Assembly: GCA_963807925.1 (NCBI GenBank)
Contig: CAWEDP010000002.1
Location: 2,108,001 to 2,172,000, forward strand
DNA from: CAWEDP01 sp963807925
GTDB taxonomy: Bacteria > Acidobacteriota > Vicinamibacteria > Vicinamibacterales > CAVVIG01
Direction: 5' to 3'
Length of the DNA stretch: 64,000 nucleotides
Made by a program: the position numbers and the translations under genes. Each line of letters starts with the position of its first letter. Positions within the stretch are counted from its first letter, which is position 1. Positions 50,762 to 59,587 of the stretch are shown here, piece after piece. Under the pieces are notes generated by a model. It saw only the letters and a program-made list of their open reading frames with translations, was not told the origin of the DNA and searched no databases.

Positions 50762-52290
50762 GCCTTACCCATCAACTGTTCGAGCAGCGCCATCGTGGTC
50801 GGCTTGCGCACGGGCGGCTGCACGGCGAGGAACACGCCTTCCGCGAAGGTCATCGGCGTGCGGCCCTGCTTGTCCTTCACATCGAGCTTCGCGCCGTGCG
50901 CGGCGAGCAGCGTGATCATCGCGTCGAAGCCGCGGTTGGCCGCCCCGTGCATCGCCGTGAAGCCCTGCGAGTTGGTCGCGTTGACGTCCGCGCCGTGCTC
51001 GAGGCACAACGCCGCGGCCTCGAGATACTCGGCGTCCGACCGGCTGTAGGTCTGCGCCACCACCCAGTTGACGCCCGCGGCGGCCATCAGCGGCGTCGCG
51101 CCGTCGAGGGTGCCGAGATTCGGATCCGCGCCGTGCTCGAGCAGCAGGCGCATCAGGGTGACGTCGCCCGACAGCGCCGCCCGCAGGAACGGCGTCTGCC
51201 CGTCGAAGTTCGCCCAGTTCGCGCTGACCTGAAAGAAGCCGCGAAACGGCGTCGTGTTGGCGCGCGCGTCGGGATTCGCCCCGCGGGCCAGCAGCGCCTC
51301 GATCAAGTCCATCGGATCGCGCGCATCGGGGAGCGGCGGCGGCGTGTCGCGCGTGTAGTCCGGATTGCGCATCTCGACGGCCGCGTAGAGCGGCGTCCGC
51401 TTGTAGAAGTGGTCGGCGGCGTTGGCGTCCGCGCCCCGATCGAGGAGATACATCGCCAGCTCGATGTGGTTGTTCATGATGGCCACCACCATCGGCGGGG
51501 TGCCGTTGGCGGCCCGGCGGTTCAGATCGGCCTTCGCGTCCACCAGGATGCGTGCCATCTCCAGGTTGCCCTCGCGGGCCGCGTACAGCAGAGGCGTCAT
51601 CGCGCCGGACGGGCTCGGCACCGCGCGCGACCGATAGATGCCTGGGCCGTGCGCGCCGATATCGCCAGAGGTCGCCTGCGGCAGGCCCGTGGTCCCGACC
51701 GGCACGCTGACGCTGGTCTGCGCGTTGAGGTCGGCGCCACGCGCGATGAGCAGCTTGACCACGTCGGGGTGATTCTCGAGAACGGCCCACATGAGGGCGG
51801 TCTGCCCGCGCACGTGCTCGGCCGCATTGACGTGGGCGCCGCGATCCAGCAGCAGCGTGACGGCGTCCAGCCGGCCGGTCCGCGACGCGGTCATCAGCGC
51901 GGTTTCGCCGCCCGGATTCGCCGCGTTGGCGTCGGCGCCGGCGCGCAGCAGCACATCGATGAGCGCGGCATTGCCGCGCTCGCACGCCAGGTACAGCGGT
52001 GTGACGCCGTACCGCGTCGACGCATCCACCTTCGCGCCGCCCTTGACCAGCAGCTGCGCCGTCTCCACGTCGTCGCGGCGCGCGGCCCAGTGCAGGGCTG
52101 TGGTGCCGTCGGGCTCCGCGGCATTGACGTCGAGCTGCTGCTGGAGGAGGGTGCGCACCGTTCCGCGATCGGCGCGCATGACGGCGTCAATCAGCCGGAG
52201 ATCGGCGCCCGCGGCGCCACGGAGGGTCGCCGCCGCCAGCACGCCAGCCACCAGTGTTGCCGCGCCGACTCGTCTGCCCGCTCGGTGCAA
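50758..52290 (-). CDS. Exported ankyrin-repeat protein
   Basis: This 510-aa protein has a signal peptide (GAATLVAGVLAAATLRGAAGA) and about nine to ten ankyrin repeats, for example GTTALHWAARRDDVETAQLL, GQTALMWAVLENHPDVVKLL and GFTAMHGAANRGFDAMITLL. It overlaps the DUF1592 gene by 4 bases (ATGA), and the DUF1552 gene follows. It shares architecture with the ankyrin protein at 2.9-4.5 kb, but in the other cluster the ankyrin gene follows DUF1592. Confidence 0.9.
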   Translation of the reverse strand: MHRAGRRVGAATLVAGVLAAATLRGAAGADLRLIDAVMRADRGTVRTLLQQQLDVNAAEPDGTTALHWAARRDDVETAQLLVKGGAKVDASTRYGVTPLYLACERGNAALIDVLLRAGADANAANPGGETALMTASRTGRLDAVTLLLDRGAHVNAAEHVRGQTALMWAVLENHPDVVKLLIARGADLNAQTSVSVPVGTTGLPQATSGDIGAHGPGIYRSRAVPSPSGAMTPLLYAAREGNLEMARILVDAKADLNRRAANGTPPMVVAIMNNHIELAMYLLDRGADANAADHFYKRTPLYAAVEMRNPDYTRDTPPPLPDARDPMDLIEALLARGANPDARANTTPFRGFFQVSANWANFDGQTPFLRAALSGDVTLMRLLLEHGADPNLGTLDGATPLMAAAGVNWVVAQTYSRSDAEYLEAAALCLEHGADVNATNSQGFTAMHGAANRGFDAMITLLAAHGAKLDVKDKQGRTPMTFAEGVFLAVQPPVRKPTTMALLEQLMGKA

Positions 52291-52340
52291 CGTCCTGCCT
52301 CCACGGATGATTTGAGGACAGTCTACCGCGACCCGGTAGT

Positions 52341-52358
52341 GTCCGGCTTCAGCCGGAC
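52341..52358 (+). repeat. Palindromic intergenic repeat
   Basis: GTCCGGC-TTCA-GCCGGAC is a perfect dyad just 3' of the gene ending at 52362 on the reverse strand. Related copies lie at 53488-53524, 53895-53970 and 60164-60181. Confidence 0.8.
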
Positions 52359-52361
52359 CCG

Positions 52362-53378
52362 CTACTTGGCTGCTGCCGGCGTCACAGGCGGCGCGAGCGC
52401 CGCCGGCAGCGGCCAGTTGCCCTCGTAGGGCGGCCAGTTCGGCGCCGGCGCGTCAGGCGGCGGATAGAACATCGCCGCGTAGATCGTCCGGACGCGGTTG
52501 TTGTCGAGGAAGAACCACTCGCTCAGGAGGTTCCGGCGCGTGGCCGTGCCCGGCTTGCGCACGAACACCACCAGGCCGAGCACGACGCCCGCTTCCTCGT
52601 CGACAATCGGATACCGGCGCGCCGAGACGAGCGCCATGTTGAGATTCTCGAGGTTCGACGCGCAGTCGCTGCCGCCGGGAGGCGCCGCCGCCGCGCCCGC
52701 TCGTCCGCCCCGGCCATCAGCGCCCGCCCCGCGCGCCGGCCCGGCGCCGCGGCCGCGACCCGTCATGACGGTCCCGTTCTCGACTCGCGTGCACCCGGTC
52801 TCGTGGAGAATGATCGAGCCGTCGTGGGTGGACAGGCCGTCGAAGTAGCTGTTGGTCACGGCGACCATCGTCTCGCGCGGCATCCGCGCGTCCTTCGGCA
52901 CGACGCGCTCCATCGGCGGGTTCGCCATCAGGCTGTCGATGTTGAGCGCGTTGCCGCCAGGCCCGTTCGGCCCCCACTCGCCCTTGCGGGCGATGATCCA
53001 TTCCGCTTCGGTGATCTTCCTGTCCTCGACCTTGAGCCGCAGCGTGGCCACGCCGCGCTCGCCGCTTTCCTCGACGATGCCGAAGAAGCCGGCCTGGCCG
53101 CTCACCGGGTCGAAATACCGACGCTCGAGGGGTCCGAGCGCCGTGATCGATTTCCACACGCCGGTGCCCGGCCGGACCACGATGGCGTTGTCGGTCTGGC
53201 GGAAGGCGACAAAGAGCGGCGCGCTCGAGGGATCGTGTTTGACGATCGCGTTCAGGTACTGATCCAGCGCGGCCTTCAGGCAGGCGCGATCGCACGGCGC
53301 GCCGGCGGCCGACGCGGCGCGGGACGCCGGGATCAGGAGGAAGACGCACAGGAACGCACGCGCCGGAAAAGAAGTCAT
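52362..53378 (-). CDS. Exported hypothetical protein
   Basis: A signal peptide (ARAFLCVFLLIPASRAASA) precedes a soluble protein of 338 aa. It has KAALDQYLNAIVKHDPSSAP, ERRYFDPVSGQAGFFGIVEE, then a Gly/Ala/Arg-rich linker near residues 212-245 that contains a tandem GRG/GAG pattern, and VLGLVVFVRKPG. The beginning and end resemble a split NTF2-like fold (ITEAEWIIARKGEWG), but I cannot assign a family. Pro-rich C-terminus. Confidence 0.8.
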   Translation of the reverse strand: MTSFPARAFLCVFLLIPASRAASAAGAPCDRACLKAALDQYLNAIVKHDPSSAPLFVAFRQTDNAIVVRPGTGVWKSITALGPLERRYFDPVSGQAGFFGIVEESGERGVATLRLKVEDRKITEAEWIIARKGEWGPNGPGGNALNIDSLMANPPMERVVPKDARMPRETMVAVTNSYFDGLSTHDGSIILHETGCTRVENGTVMTGRGRGAGPARGAGADGRGGRAGAAAAPPGGSDCASNLENLNMALVSARRYPIVDEEAGVVLGLVVFVRKPGTATRRNLLSEWFFLDNNRVRTIYAAMFYPPPDAPAPNWPPYEGNWPLPAALAPPVTPAAAK

Positions 53379-53487
53379 CGGACACCTCCCGTCGATGCGG
53401 CGACCTCAGCGTGCTCAGCGTGTCGCCGGGGCGAGGCCATGATACGCCGGGCGCGCCGGCGACGCGTATCGAGCCGCTCGGGAGAGG

Positions 53488-53524
53488 GTCCGGCTGAAGC
53501 CTGGCTGAAGCCGGACACTACCGG
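53488..53524 (+). repeat. Palindromic intergenic repeats, two half-overlapping units
   Basis: GTCCGGCTGAAGC is followed directly by CTGGCTGAAGCCGGACACTACCGG. The same unit occurs at 52341, 53895 and 60164. The pair lies immediately downstream of the gene ending at 53535 on the reverse strand. Confidence 0.78.
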
Positions 53525-53534
53525 AACGAAACTA

Positions 53535-53888
53535 CTACGGGAAGAAACGACCGGAGCGATGGATCTCGACGCGACCGCCGCGCGATCGGAACGCGTCGAG
53601 CACCTCGTCGAGCCGCCGCTTGAGATCGCGTGACGATTCGAGCCACGCGACATCGATCACGCGGAGGGAATCGACCTCGCGCAGGTCCCGGTCGAGATCG
53701 GCGAACACCTGTTCGATGGTGGGTGCCTCGAACACGGCGGGCGGCTCGCCGTCCCCCGGGGTCGGGTCTGGATCGGCCGGGTTCGCGCGCCGCGTGTCGG
53801 TCACGCGCATGTACAAGCGCTGGCACGACAGTTCCGCCGCGCGCCGGCCGCGCGCCCTGCTGAATCTGAGGAATTCGCGGCGATTCAT
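53535..53888 (-). CDS. Small hypothetical protein with Tat-like N-terminus
   Basis: This 117-aa protein begins MNRREFLRFSRARGRR, which resembles a Tat motif but lacks a hydrophobic stretch. The remainder has an acidic, Pro-rich linker and VDSLRVIDVAWLESSRDLKRRL. The family is unknown. It is flanked on both sides by palindromic repeats. Confidence 0.5.
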   Translation of the reverse strand: MNRREFLRFSRARGRRAAELSCQRLYMRVTDTRRANPADPDPTPGDGEPPAVFEAPTIEQVFADLDRDLREVDSLRVIDVAWLESSRDLKRRLDEVLDAFRSRGGRVEIHRSGRFFP

Positions 53889-53894
53889 GATCGG

Positions 53895-53970
53895 GCCGGC
53901 TGAAGCCGGCCACTACGGGAACCTGCACTGAAGCCGGCCACTACGGGAACCCGCACTACGGGAACCCGCC
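53895..53970 (+). repeat. Palindromic repeats with tandem CACTACGGGAACC units
   Basis: GCCGGCTGAAGCCGGC is followed by CACTACGGGAACCTGCA, then CTGAAGCCGGC, then two further CACTACGGGAACCCG units. It is a mosaic of the same palindrome with a short direct repeat. Confidence 0.8.
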
Positions 53971-54015
53971 GTCGCCGGCTTCGAGGGCTCTCGTAGGATC
54001 GGGATCAACCTGGCG

Positions 54016-55011
54016 TCAGCCGGACTGTCGGTTCGACAGCTCGAGCAACGTCCGCCGCACGAGCGCCCTGGTCATCGGGACCTTGTAGGCGTTCTTGGCG
54101 AGCGGGCGTGCGCCGGCCACCGCTCGGTCGCCCGCGCGTCGGGCGAGATCGTCGGTGATCCGCTGTCCGACGAGCAGGCGCTCAACCTCCGGGAGGCGCC
54201 ATGGAATCGGGGCCACCCCGCCGAGAACCACGCGTGCACTGCGACAGACGCCGCGATCCATCTGCAGCACGACCGCGGCGCTGACGACGGCGTGCGTCCA
54301 TGCTTCGCGGTCGAGCACCTTCTCGTAGATGCTGCGCGTGCCGGGACGCGGGGCTGGAAGCTGCACCGACGCCAGCACCTCGTCGTCGGCGAGCACGTTC
54401 TCGGCGGCCGCGTTCTGGCGCGGCAGCACGAAGAAGTCGGCGGCCGGTACGGTCCGCTCGCCCGACGGTCCGACAACCCGAAAGCCCGCGTCGAGCGCCA
54501 CCAGCGCGGGCGCGGTGTCCGACGGGTGCACGATGTAGCTCGGACCGCCGCCGAAGATCGCGTGAAACTGGTTCTCGCCGCCGTAAGAGAAGCACTGGTT
54601 TCCGCCGGCCTTGAAGCAGGGGAATCCGTTCCGGTAGTACCAGCACCACGGTCGCTGGCAGACGTTGCCGGCCAGCGTGCCGACGTTGCGAATCTGCGGC
54701 GTCGCGACGCTCGCGGCCGCATCGGCCAGCACCGCCCACTGCCGCCGGATCGCCGCGTCGCGGCTCAGCGCGTCGAGCGTGATCAGGCCGCCAATCGTCA
54801 CGCCGGCGGTCGTGGCGGCGACGCGGTCGAGCCCGGTCACCGGCTTGAGGCTGACGATCAGGTCGGGCTGGACGATCCGCTCCTTGACGAGCGCGAGCAG
54901 GTCGCTGCCTCCGCCGGCGTACGATGCCGTGCGACCCTGCCGGCGCGCATCCGCCGCAAGCGAAACCGCCTGCTTCAGATCCCGGGCATTCGCGTTGGCG
55001 AAGGTTTTCAT
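54016..55011 (-). CDS. FAD-binding subunit of molybdenum hydroxylase (PaoB/YagS-like)
   Basis: This 331-aa protein has the FAD motifs YAGGGSDLLALVKE and IGGLITLDAL, then TPQIRNVGTLAGNVCQRP. An inserted Cys-rich segment, CQRPWCWYYRNGFPC plus a further Cys, matches the extra [4Fe-4S] site of PaoB and 4-hydroxybenzoyl-CoA reductase beta. The C-terminal CO_deh_flav_C domain follows. It overlaps the fused large subunit by 4 bases. It transfers electrons from the molybdenum centre to an acceptor. Confidence 0.92.
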   Translation of the reverse strand: MKTFANANARDLKQAVSLAADARRQGRTASYAGGGSDLLALVKERIVQPDLIVSLKPVTGLDRVAATTAGVTIGGLITLDALSRDAAIRRQWAVLADAAASVATPQIRNVGTLAGNVCQRPWCWYYRNGFPCFKAGGNQCFSYGGENQFHAIFGGGPSYIVHPSDTAPALVALDAGFRVVGPSGERTVPAADFFVLPRQNAAAENVLADDEVLASVQLPAPRPGTRSIYEKVLDREAWTHAVVSAAVVLQMDRGVCRSARVVLGGVAPIPWRLPEVERLLVGQRITDDLARRAGDRAVAGARPLAKNAYKVPMTRALVRRTLLELSNRQSG

Positions 55012-57803
55012 GCGAGCGCTCCCAGTATTCTGTCGCGCGTGATGGGCAGATCCTTCATGCGGCGGCCGATCGCATTGAACACCGCGTTGGCGATGGCCGC
55101 CGGCGACAAGGCCTTGCCCGACTCCCCGACGCTCTTCGCGCCGTACGGGCCGTACCCATCGTCGGTTTCAATGAAGACGACCTCGACCTCCGGGGTATCA
55201 CGATGCGTCGGGATCCGGTCGTAGTAGAAGCCGGTGGTCAGCGGATGGCCGGTCGGACGGTCGTACCGCAGATCCTCGTGGAGAGCCATGCCGATGCCCA
55301 TGACCGCGGCGCCCTTGATCTGACTCGTCGCGGCGAGCGGGTTGATGATCCGCCCGCTGTCGTGGACGGCGACGTACTTCACGACGCGGGCGCCGCCGAG
55401 CTCGGTATCGACCTCGACCTCGACGAAGTGGGCGCCGAACGCATTCCGCACCTTGCCCGCGAGCTGCGGATTCGGCGTCGCCGACGCGACGAGCAGCTCA
55501 TCCCCGGCCGGGCGCCCCTTCAGCGCGATCTGCTGCTTCAAGGCGCGGGCCGCTTCGATCACGGCGCCGCCAGTCATGATGGTCGTCCGGCTGCCGGACT
55601 CGCCGACCGAGTACGGGCACCGATCGGTGTCGCCCCACACGACGGTCACCTGCGACAGCGGCACTCCCAGGGCCTCCGCCGCAATCAGCCCCATGGTCGT
55701 CTTGGCGCCGGCGCCGACGTCGGTGACGCCGACAAACACCGTGAAACGGCCACTCGCGTCGAGATGAATGACCGCGCTGCTCTGGCCGAGGCCGGACCGG
55801 AACGCCATGAACGACACGCCGGCGCCTCGTTTGACCGGACCCGGATCGGAGCCGGGCCGCGGGCGCCACCGCCTCTTCCACTCGAAGAGCTCGGCGCCCC
55901 GCCGGATGCACTCGTCGAGCGTGTAGTTGGTGTACGGCACCTCGTCGCGGGCCATCCGCGTCATGTTCTTCACGATGAACTCGACGGGATCGATGCCGAG
56001 CTGGTACGCCACGTCGTCCATCATCGACTGGATGCCGAAGAAACCCTGCGGGAACTCGGGACCGCGGAGGTTTCCCGACACGGTCTTGTTGGTGTAGACC
56101 GGCGTGATGACGGTCTCGATGTTCGGGCACCGGTACAGATCGATGCCGCCGATGTTGCCGCTGTTCTTCCGGTACGGCCCCATGGCGCTCATGGCGCGCA
56201 GCTGAATCGCCTTCAACGTGCCGTCGGCGGAAGCGCCCACCTTGTAGTTCTGAATCGTCGGCCAGCGCCCGTGCATGCCGATGAAATCCTCCTTGCGCGA
56301 GAACTCCAGCTTCACGGGCGCGGCCGCTTCCTTCGCGAGCATGGCGGCGATGAGATCGCAGTCCTGGTTCTGATTCTTGTTGCCGAAATTGCCGCCCATG
56401 TACTGGCAGACGACGCGAACGCGATCGTCGGGCAGCCCGAGGTCGCGCGCGATGTCGTGGCGGCAGTTGGCGATGCCACCGGTCGGCGTGTACACGGTCA
56501 GCTTCTCGCCCTCCCAGAGCGCAACCGCGATGCGCGGCTCCATCTGGGCGTTGTGCTCGAACTGGGTCGTGAAGCGATTCTCGAAGACGCGATCGGCGGC
56601 CGCCAGTCCCGCCTCGGCATTCCCGCGCCTCTGCACGTTCGGCTGCGCCTCGTTGCGGGTGTTCAGCGCGAGGTTGCCCTCGGGCCAGATCTGTACGGCG
56701 TCCGGCTCGAGCGCCTCTTCGGGCTCGAGCACGAACGGCAGCACCTCGTAGTCGGCGACGACGAGGAGCAGCGCTTCTTCGGCGACGTGGCGGTTGACGG
56801 CGGCGACGGCGGCGACCGGATCGCCGACGAACCGCACGGGGTTGTTGAAGATGTACCGGCGCTGCCTGGTGATCTTCTTGATGTCGTCGTTGTACTGCTG
56901 GCCGCCCGCGATCGCGCCGGCGCCCCACACCACCTGACAGTTCTCGTGCGTGAGGACGGCCTTCACACCCGGCAGGGCGCGCGCCTTGGAGACATCAATC
57001 GAGCGGATGCGTGCGTGCGGATGCGGGCTCCTGAGGACGCGGCCGTACAGCATGCCCGCAAGCTTCACGTCGCCGGTGTACGCCGCACGCCCCGTGACCC
57101 GCTCGACGGCGTCGATCTTGGGCGTTGCGTGCCCGACCACCTGCAGCAGCGCGAGCGCGCCCGGCGTCGTGCCGACGGGCACGGCGGCGTCTCCGACGGT
57201 CGCTTCGACGTAGCGGTTGTAATTGCCGCAGCGGCACAGGTTGCCCGTCAACGCCGCGCGCGCCTGCTCGGCGGTCGGCGTCGGATTGGATCGCCGCAGC
57301 GCGGTCGCGCTCATCAGCTGACCCGACGTGCAGAAGCCGCACTGCGGCGCGTCATGGGCGACGAACGACTGCTGGAGCGACCCGAGCTCGCCGCCGGCCG
57401 CGAGGCCCTCGACGGTCTCGATGGACGCGCCGTCCGACCAGGCGGCCAGCTGGCTGCACGAGTACACGGGCCGTCCGTCCATCAGGACCGTGCAGGCGCC
57501 GCACTCGCCGCGGTCGCAGCCGATCTTCGTGCCCGTCAACCCGAAGCGGTCCCGCAGGAGCTCGGCGAGCGTCCACCGATCCTCGACCTCGAGTCGGTTG
57601 ACGGCGCCGTTGACGGTGACGCGAATCATCAATCGCGGAACGGCCGGATCGGGTTGCACCAGCGCGCGGGCACCGGGCGCCTGGGCGTCGAGCATCGGGC
57701 CGGCCGCGGCGGCTACCGCGACGGCTGCGGCCGAGGTTCCGAGGAAGTCACGACGGGAGATGTCAGCGGAGTCGTCGGAGGGGCGTCGGCGCGTGGTCAT
57801 CAT
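55008..57803 (-). CDS. Fused [2Fe-2S]-molybdopterin subunit of an exported molybdenum hydroxylase
   Basis: This 931-aa protein starts with a Tat leader (SRRDFLGTSAAAVAVAAAAG). Residues 60-205 are the iron-sulfur part (CDRGECGACTVLMDG; CGFCTSGQ; NLCRCGNYN). The rest is the molybdopterin-binding chain, with GHATPKIDAVERVTGRAAYT, GGNFGNKNQNQDCD and the end segment KSVGESGKALSPAAIANAV. In most relatives the two are separate polypeptides. The final GE residues match the catalytic Glu position. It is co-transcribed with the FAD subunit. Substrate unknown; aldehydes or N-heterocycles are likely. Confidence 0.92.
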   Translation of the reverse strand: MMTTRRRPSDDSADISRRDFLGTSAAAVAVAAAAGPMLDAQAPGARALVQPDPAVPRLMIRVTVNGAVNRLEVEDRWTLAELLRDRFGLTGTKIGCDRGECGACTVLMDGRPVYSCSQLAAWSDGASIETVEGLAAGGELGSLQQSFVAHDAPQCGFCTSGQLMSATALRRSNPTPTAEQARAALTGNLCRCGNYNRYVEATVGDAAVPVGTTPGALALLQVVGHATPKIDAVERVTGRAAYTGDVKLAGMLYGRVLRSPHPHARIRSIDVSKARALPGVKAVLTHENCQVVWGAGAIAGGQQYNDDIKKITRQRRYIFNNPVRFVGDPVAAVAAVNRHVAEEALLLVVADYEVLPFVLEPEEALEPDAVQIWPEGNLALNTRNEAQPNVQRRGNAEAGLAAADRVFENRFTTQFEHNAQMEPRIAVALWEGEKLTVYTPTGGIANCRHDIARDLGLPDDRVRVVCQYMGGNFGNKNQNQDCDLIAAMLAKEAAAPVKLEFSRKEDFIGMHGRWPTIQNYKVGASADGTLKAIQLRAMSAMGPYRKNSGNIGGIDLYRCPNIETVITPVYTNKTVSGNLRGPEFPQGFFGIQSMMDDVAYQLGIDPVEFIVKNMTRMARDEVPYTNYTLDECIRRGAELFEWKRRWRPRPGSDPGPVKRGAGVSFMAFRSGLGQSSAVIHLDASGRFTVFVGVTDVGAGAKTTMGLIAAEALGVPLSQVTVVWGDTDRCPYSVGESGSRTTIMTGGAVIEAARALKQQIALKGRPAGDELLVASATPNPQLAGKVRNAFGAHFVEVEVDTELGGARVVKYVAVHDSGRIINPLAATSQIKGAAVMGIGMALHEDLRYDRPTGHPLTTGFYYDRIPTHRDTPEVEVVFIETDDGYGPYGAKSVGESGKALSPAAIANAVFNAIGRRMKDLPITRDRILGALA

Positions 57804-57841
57804 GTCACCCGCGGGAAGCCGGATGGAGTCGAACGGGCGCC

Positions 57842-57847
57842 ATTATA
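57842..57847 (-). promoter_or_regulatory. Perfect -10 element upstream of the fused molybdenum hydroxylase gene
   Basis: TATAAT on the reverse strand, 38 bases upstream of the ATG at 57803. No matching TTGACA-like -35 is seen at 16-18 bp. Confidence 0.55.
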
Positions 57848-57908
57848 CGCGTCCGCACACGATTCGCGCGGACGCGGGCCGACTGACGCCGGCGACTCCC
57901 GACACCGG

Positions 57909-59579
57909 CTAGCGCGCCTGGTCCGGAAGCGCAAAAACCCACAACGCAGCGCCCGGCTCGGGCGGATTCAGAATCTCGGGCACGAGGTGGGGGAAGGTGC
58001 CGGCCTGCGGACCGCCGTTGCCGACGGTGATGGCGACATACTGCTTGCCGTTGACGGCATAGCTGATCGCACCCGTGTTGGGAACGTCGTTCAGCCGCAC
58101 CCGCCACAGCTCCCTGCCGTCGTCCTGATCGTAGGCCGCGAACACGCGATCGAGCGAGCCGGCGAACAGCACCCCGCCGGCCGTCGCCAGCGTGCCGGTC
58201 GTGCGCGGCGCCCGCTGACGCTCGATCCAGGCCACCTTCCGCGTCTCCAGGTTGATCGCCTCGAGCCGTCCGTACTTGCCGTCGCTGTCGGGCCGCGGGC
58301 GCAGCGAAAATCGGACGCCCGTCGACAACCCGCCTCGCTCGCCCGCCGCCACCGGCGTCAGGTCCATGCACGATTCGTTGAGCGGGACGTAGAGCACCTT
58401 CGTCGCCGCGTTGTACGACGACGGGAGCCACACTTTCGCGCCGCCCGCATGCGGACAGACCAGCTTGGCTTCGCCGTCGCCCGGCACGAGCGTCGGATCG
58501 ATCGTCTTCGCCCCGGTCTTCGGATCGATGGCCGTCACGACATTCTGGAGCCCGAGATCCATCGAAAAGACGTACTTGCCGGTGTCGGCCTCGAGCGCGT
58601 CGAAGATCGCCTGTTTCCCCCCGGTGACCATCACCGTCTTCGGTGTGCCGTTGACCGGCAGCGTGAGCAGATGCCGCTCGAACGCCCAGTCGAGATCCCA
58701 CTGATCGTTCTTCAAGTGCTGGTAGTACCAGGCCAGCTTCCCGGTATCGGGATTGATCGCGAGCGTGGAGTCGGTGTAGAGACCGTCGTTGTTGGCGGAG
58801 CTCGTCGCGAGGTTGCGCAACGGCCCGGTGTCGTAGGTCTGCGCCACGCCGAAGAACGCGAGGTTGAGGGCCGGATCGTAGCTGCCGGCCACCCACACCG
58901 ACGCGCCGTTGCGTTTCTCGACCGGCAGGTTGTTCCAGGTGTCGCCGCCTGGCTCGCCCGGCTGGGCGATCACGTGAATCTTCCAGGCCTCCTGGCCGGT
59001 GGTCGCATCGAGCGCGACAATCAGGTTGCCGCCCGGCGCCCGGCCCGTCGTCCCCACCATCACCTTGCCCCTGGCGACCAGCGGTCCTCCGGTCATGCCG
59101 TAGCCCTGCGTGTAGTCCGCGACCGCGCGATCCCACACGACGCTGCCGGTCTTCGCGTCGAGCGCGACGACATGCGTGTCGGACGTGGGCACATAGAGAC
59201 GGGTGCCGTCGATCGACAGGTTGCGCTTCCAGGTGGCAGCCGCGTCTTTCGGGAGCCGCCGCGCGTACTGCCACAGCAGATCGCCTGTCGCCGCGTCGAG
59301 CGCCTGCACCCTGTCGCCGTAGCCGTGCACGAACATCACGCCGTCGTGGACGATTGGCGTCGCCTCGTGCGGTCCGTTCGGCAGCGACCAGGTCCACACG
59401 ACGCGCAACCCGCCGACGTTGCCCTTCGTGATCTGCCGCAGCGGACTGAACCCCTGCGCGTCGTAAGTGCGGCGCCACGTGAGCCAGTCGGCCTCCGACG
59501 GATTGATCAGGGCCGCCGCGGTCACCGGGGTCATCGTGTCGAGCGGATTCGCGCGTGGCGGCGCTGGGGGGAGGCGCAC
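57909..59579 (-). CDS. PQQ-type beta-propeller dehydrogenase
   Basis: The propeller runs from the LTWRRTYDAQGFSPLRQITK start segment to ALWVFALPDQAR. Blades include ALDAATGDLLWQYARR, ALDAKTGSVVWDRAV and GGNLIVALDATTGQEAWKI. No signal peptide is present if it starts at GTG 59579 or ATG 59534. The cytochrome-c-like gene ends 8 bases upstream in another frame, and its missing partner is the propeller, so one frameshift (1 missing base near 59590) probably split a cytochrome c-propeller fusion. Together they form a quinoprotein alcohol/aldose dehydrogenase. Confidence 0.82.
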   Translation of the reverse strand: MRLPPAPPRANPLDTMTPVTAAALINPSEADWLTWRRTYDAQGFSPLRQITKGNVGGLRVVWTWSLPNGPHEATPIVHDGVMFVHGYGDRVQALDAATGDLLWQYARRLPKDAAATWKRNLSIDGTRLYVPTSDTHVVALDAKTGSVVWDRAVADYTQGYGMTGGPLVARGKVMVGTTGRAPGGNLIVALDATTGQEAWKIHVIAQPGEPGGDTWNNLPVEKRNGASVWVAGSYDPALNLAFFGVAQTYDTGPLRNLATSSANNDGLYTDSTLAINPDTGKLAWYYQHLKNDQWDLDWAFERHLLTLPVNGTPKTVMVTGGKQAIFDALEADTGKYVFSMDLGLQNVVTAIDPKTGAKTIDPTLVPGDGEAKLVCPHAGGAKVWLPSSYNAATKVLYVPLNESCMDLTPVAAGERGGLSTGVRFSLRPRPDSDGKYGRLEAINLETRKVAWIERQRAPRTTGTLATAGGVLFAGSLDRVFAAYDQDDGRELWRVRLNDVPNTGAISYAVNGKQYVAITVGNGGPQAGTFPHLVPEILNPPEPGAALWVFALPDQAR

Positions 59580-59587
59580 GCCCGCGG

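Noticed and set aside
53895..53970. Candidate CRISPR array
   Set aside because: Only two to three short units of unequal spacing, with a palindrome typical of REP elements and no cas genes in the window.
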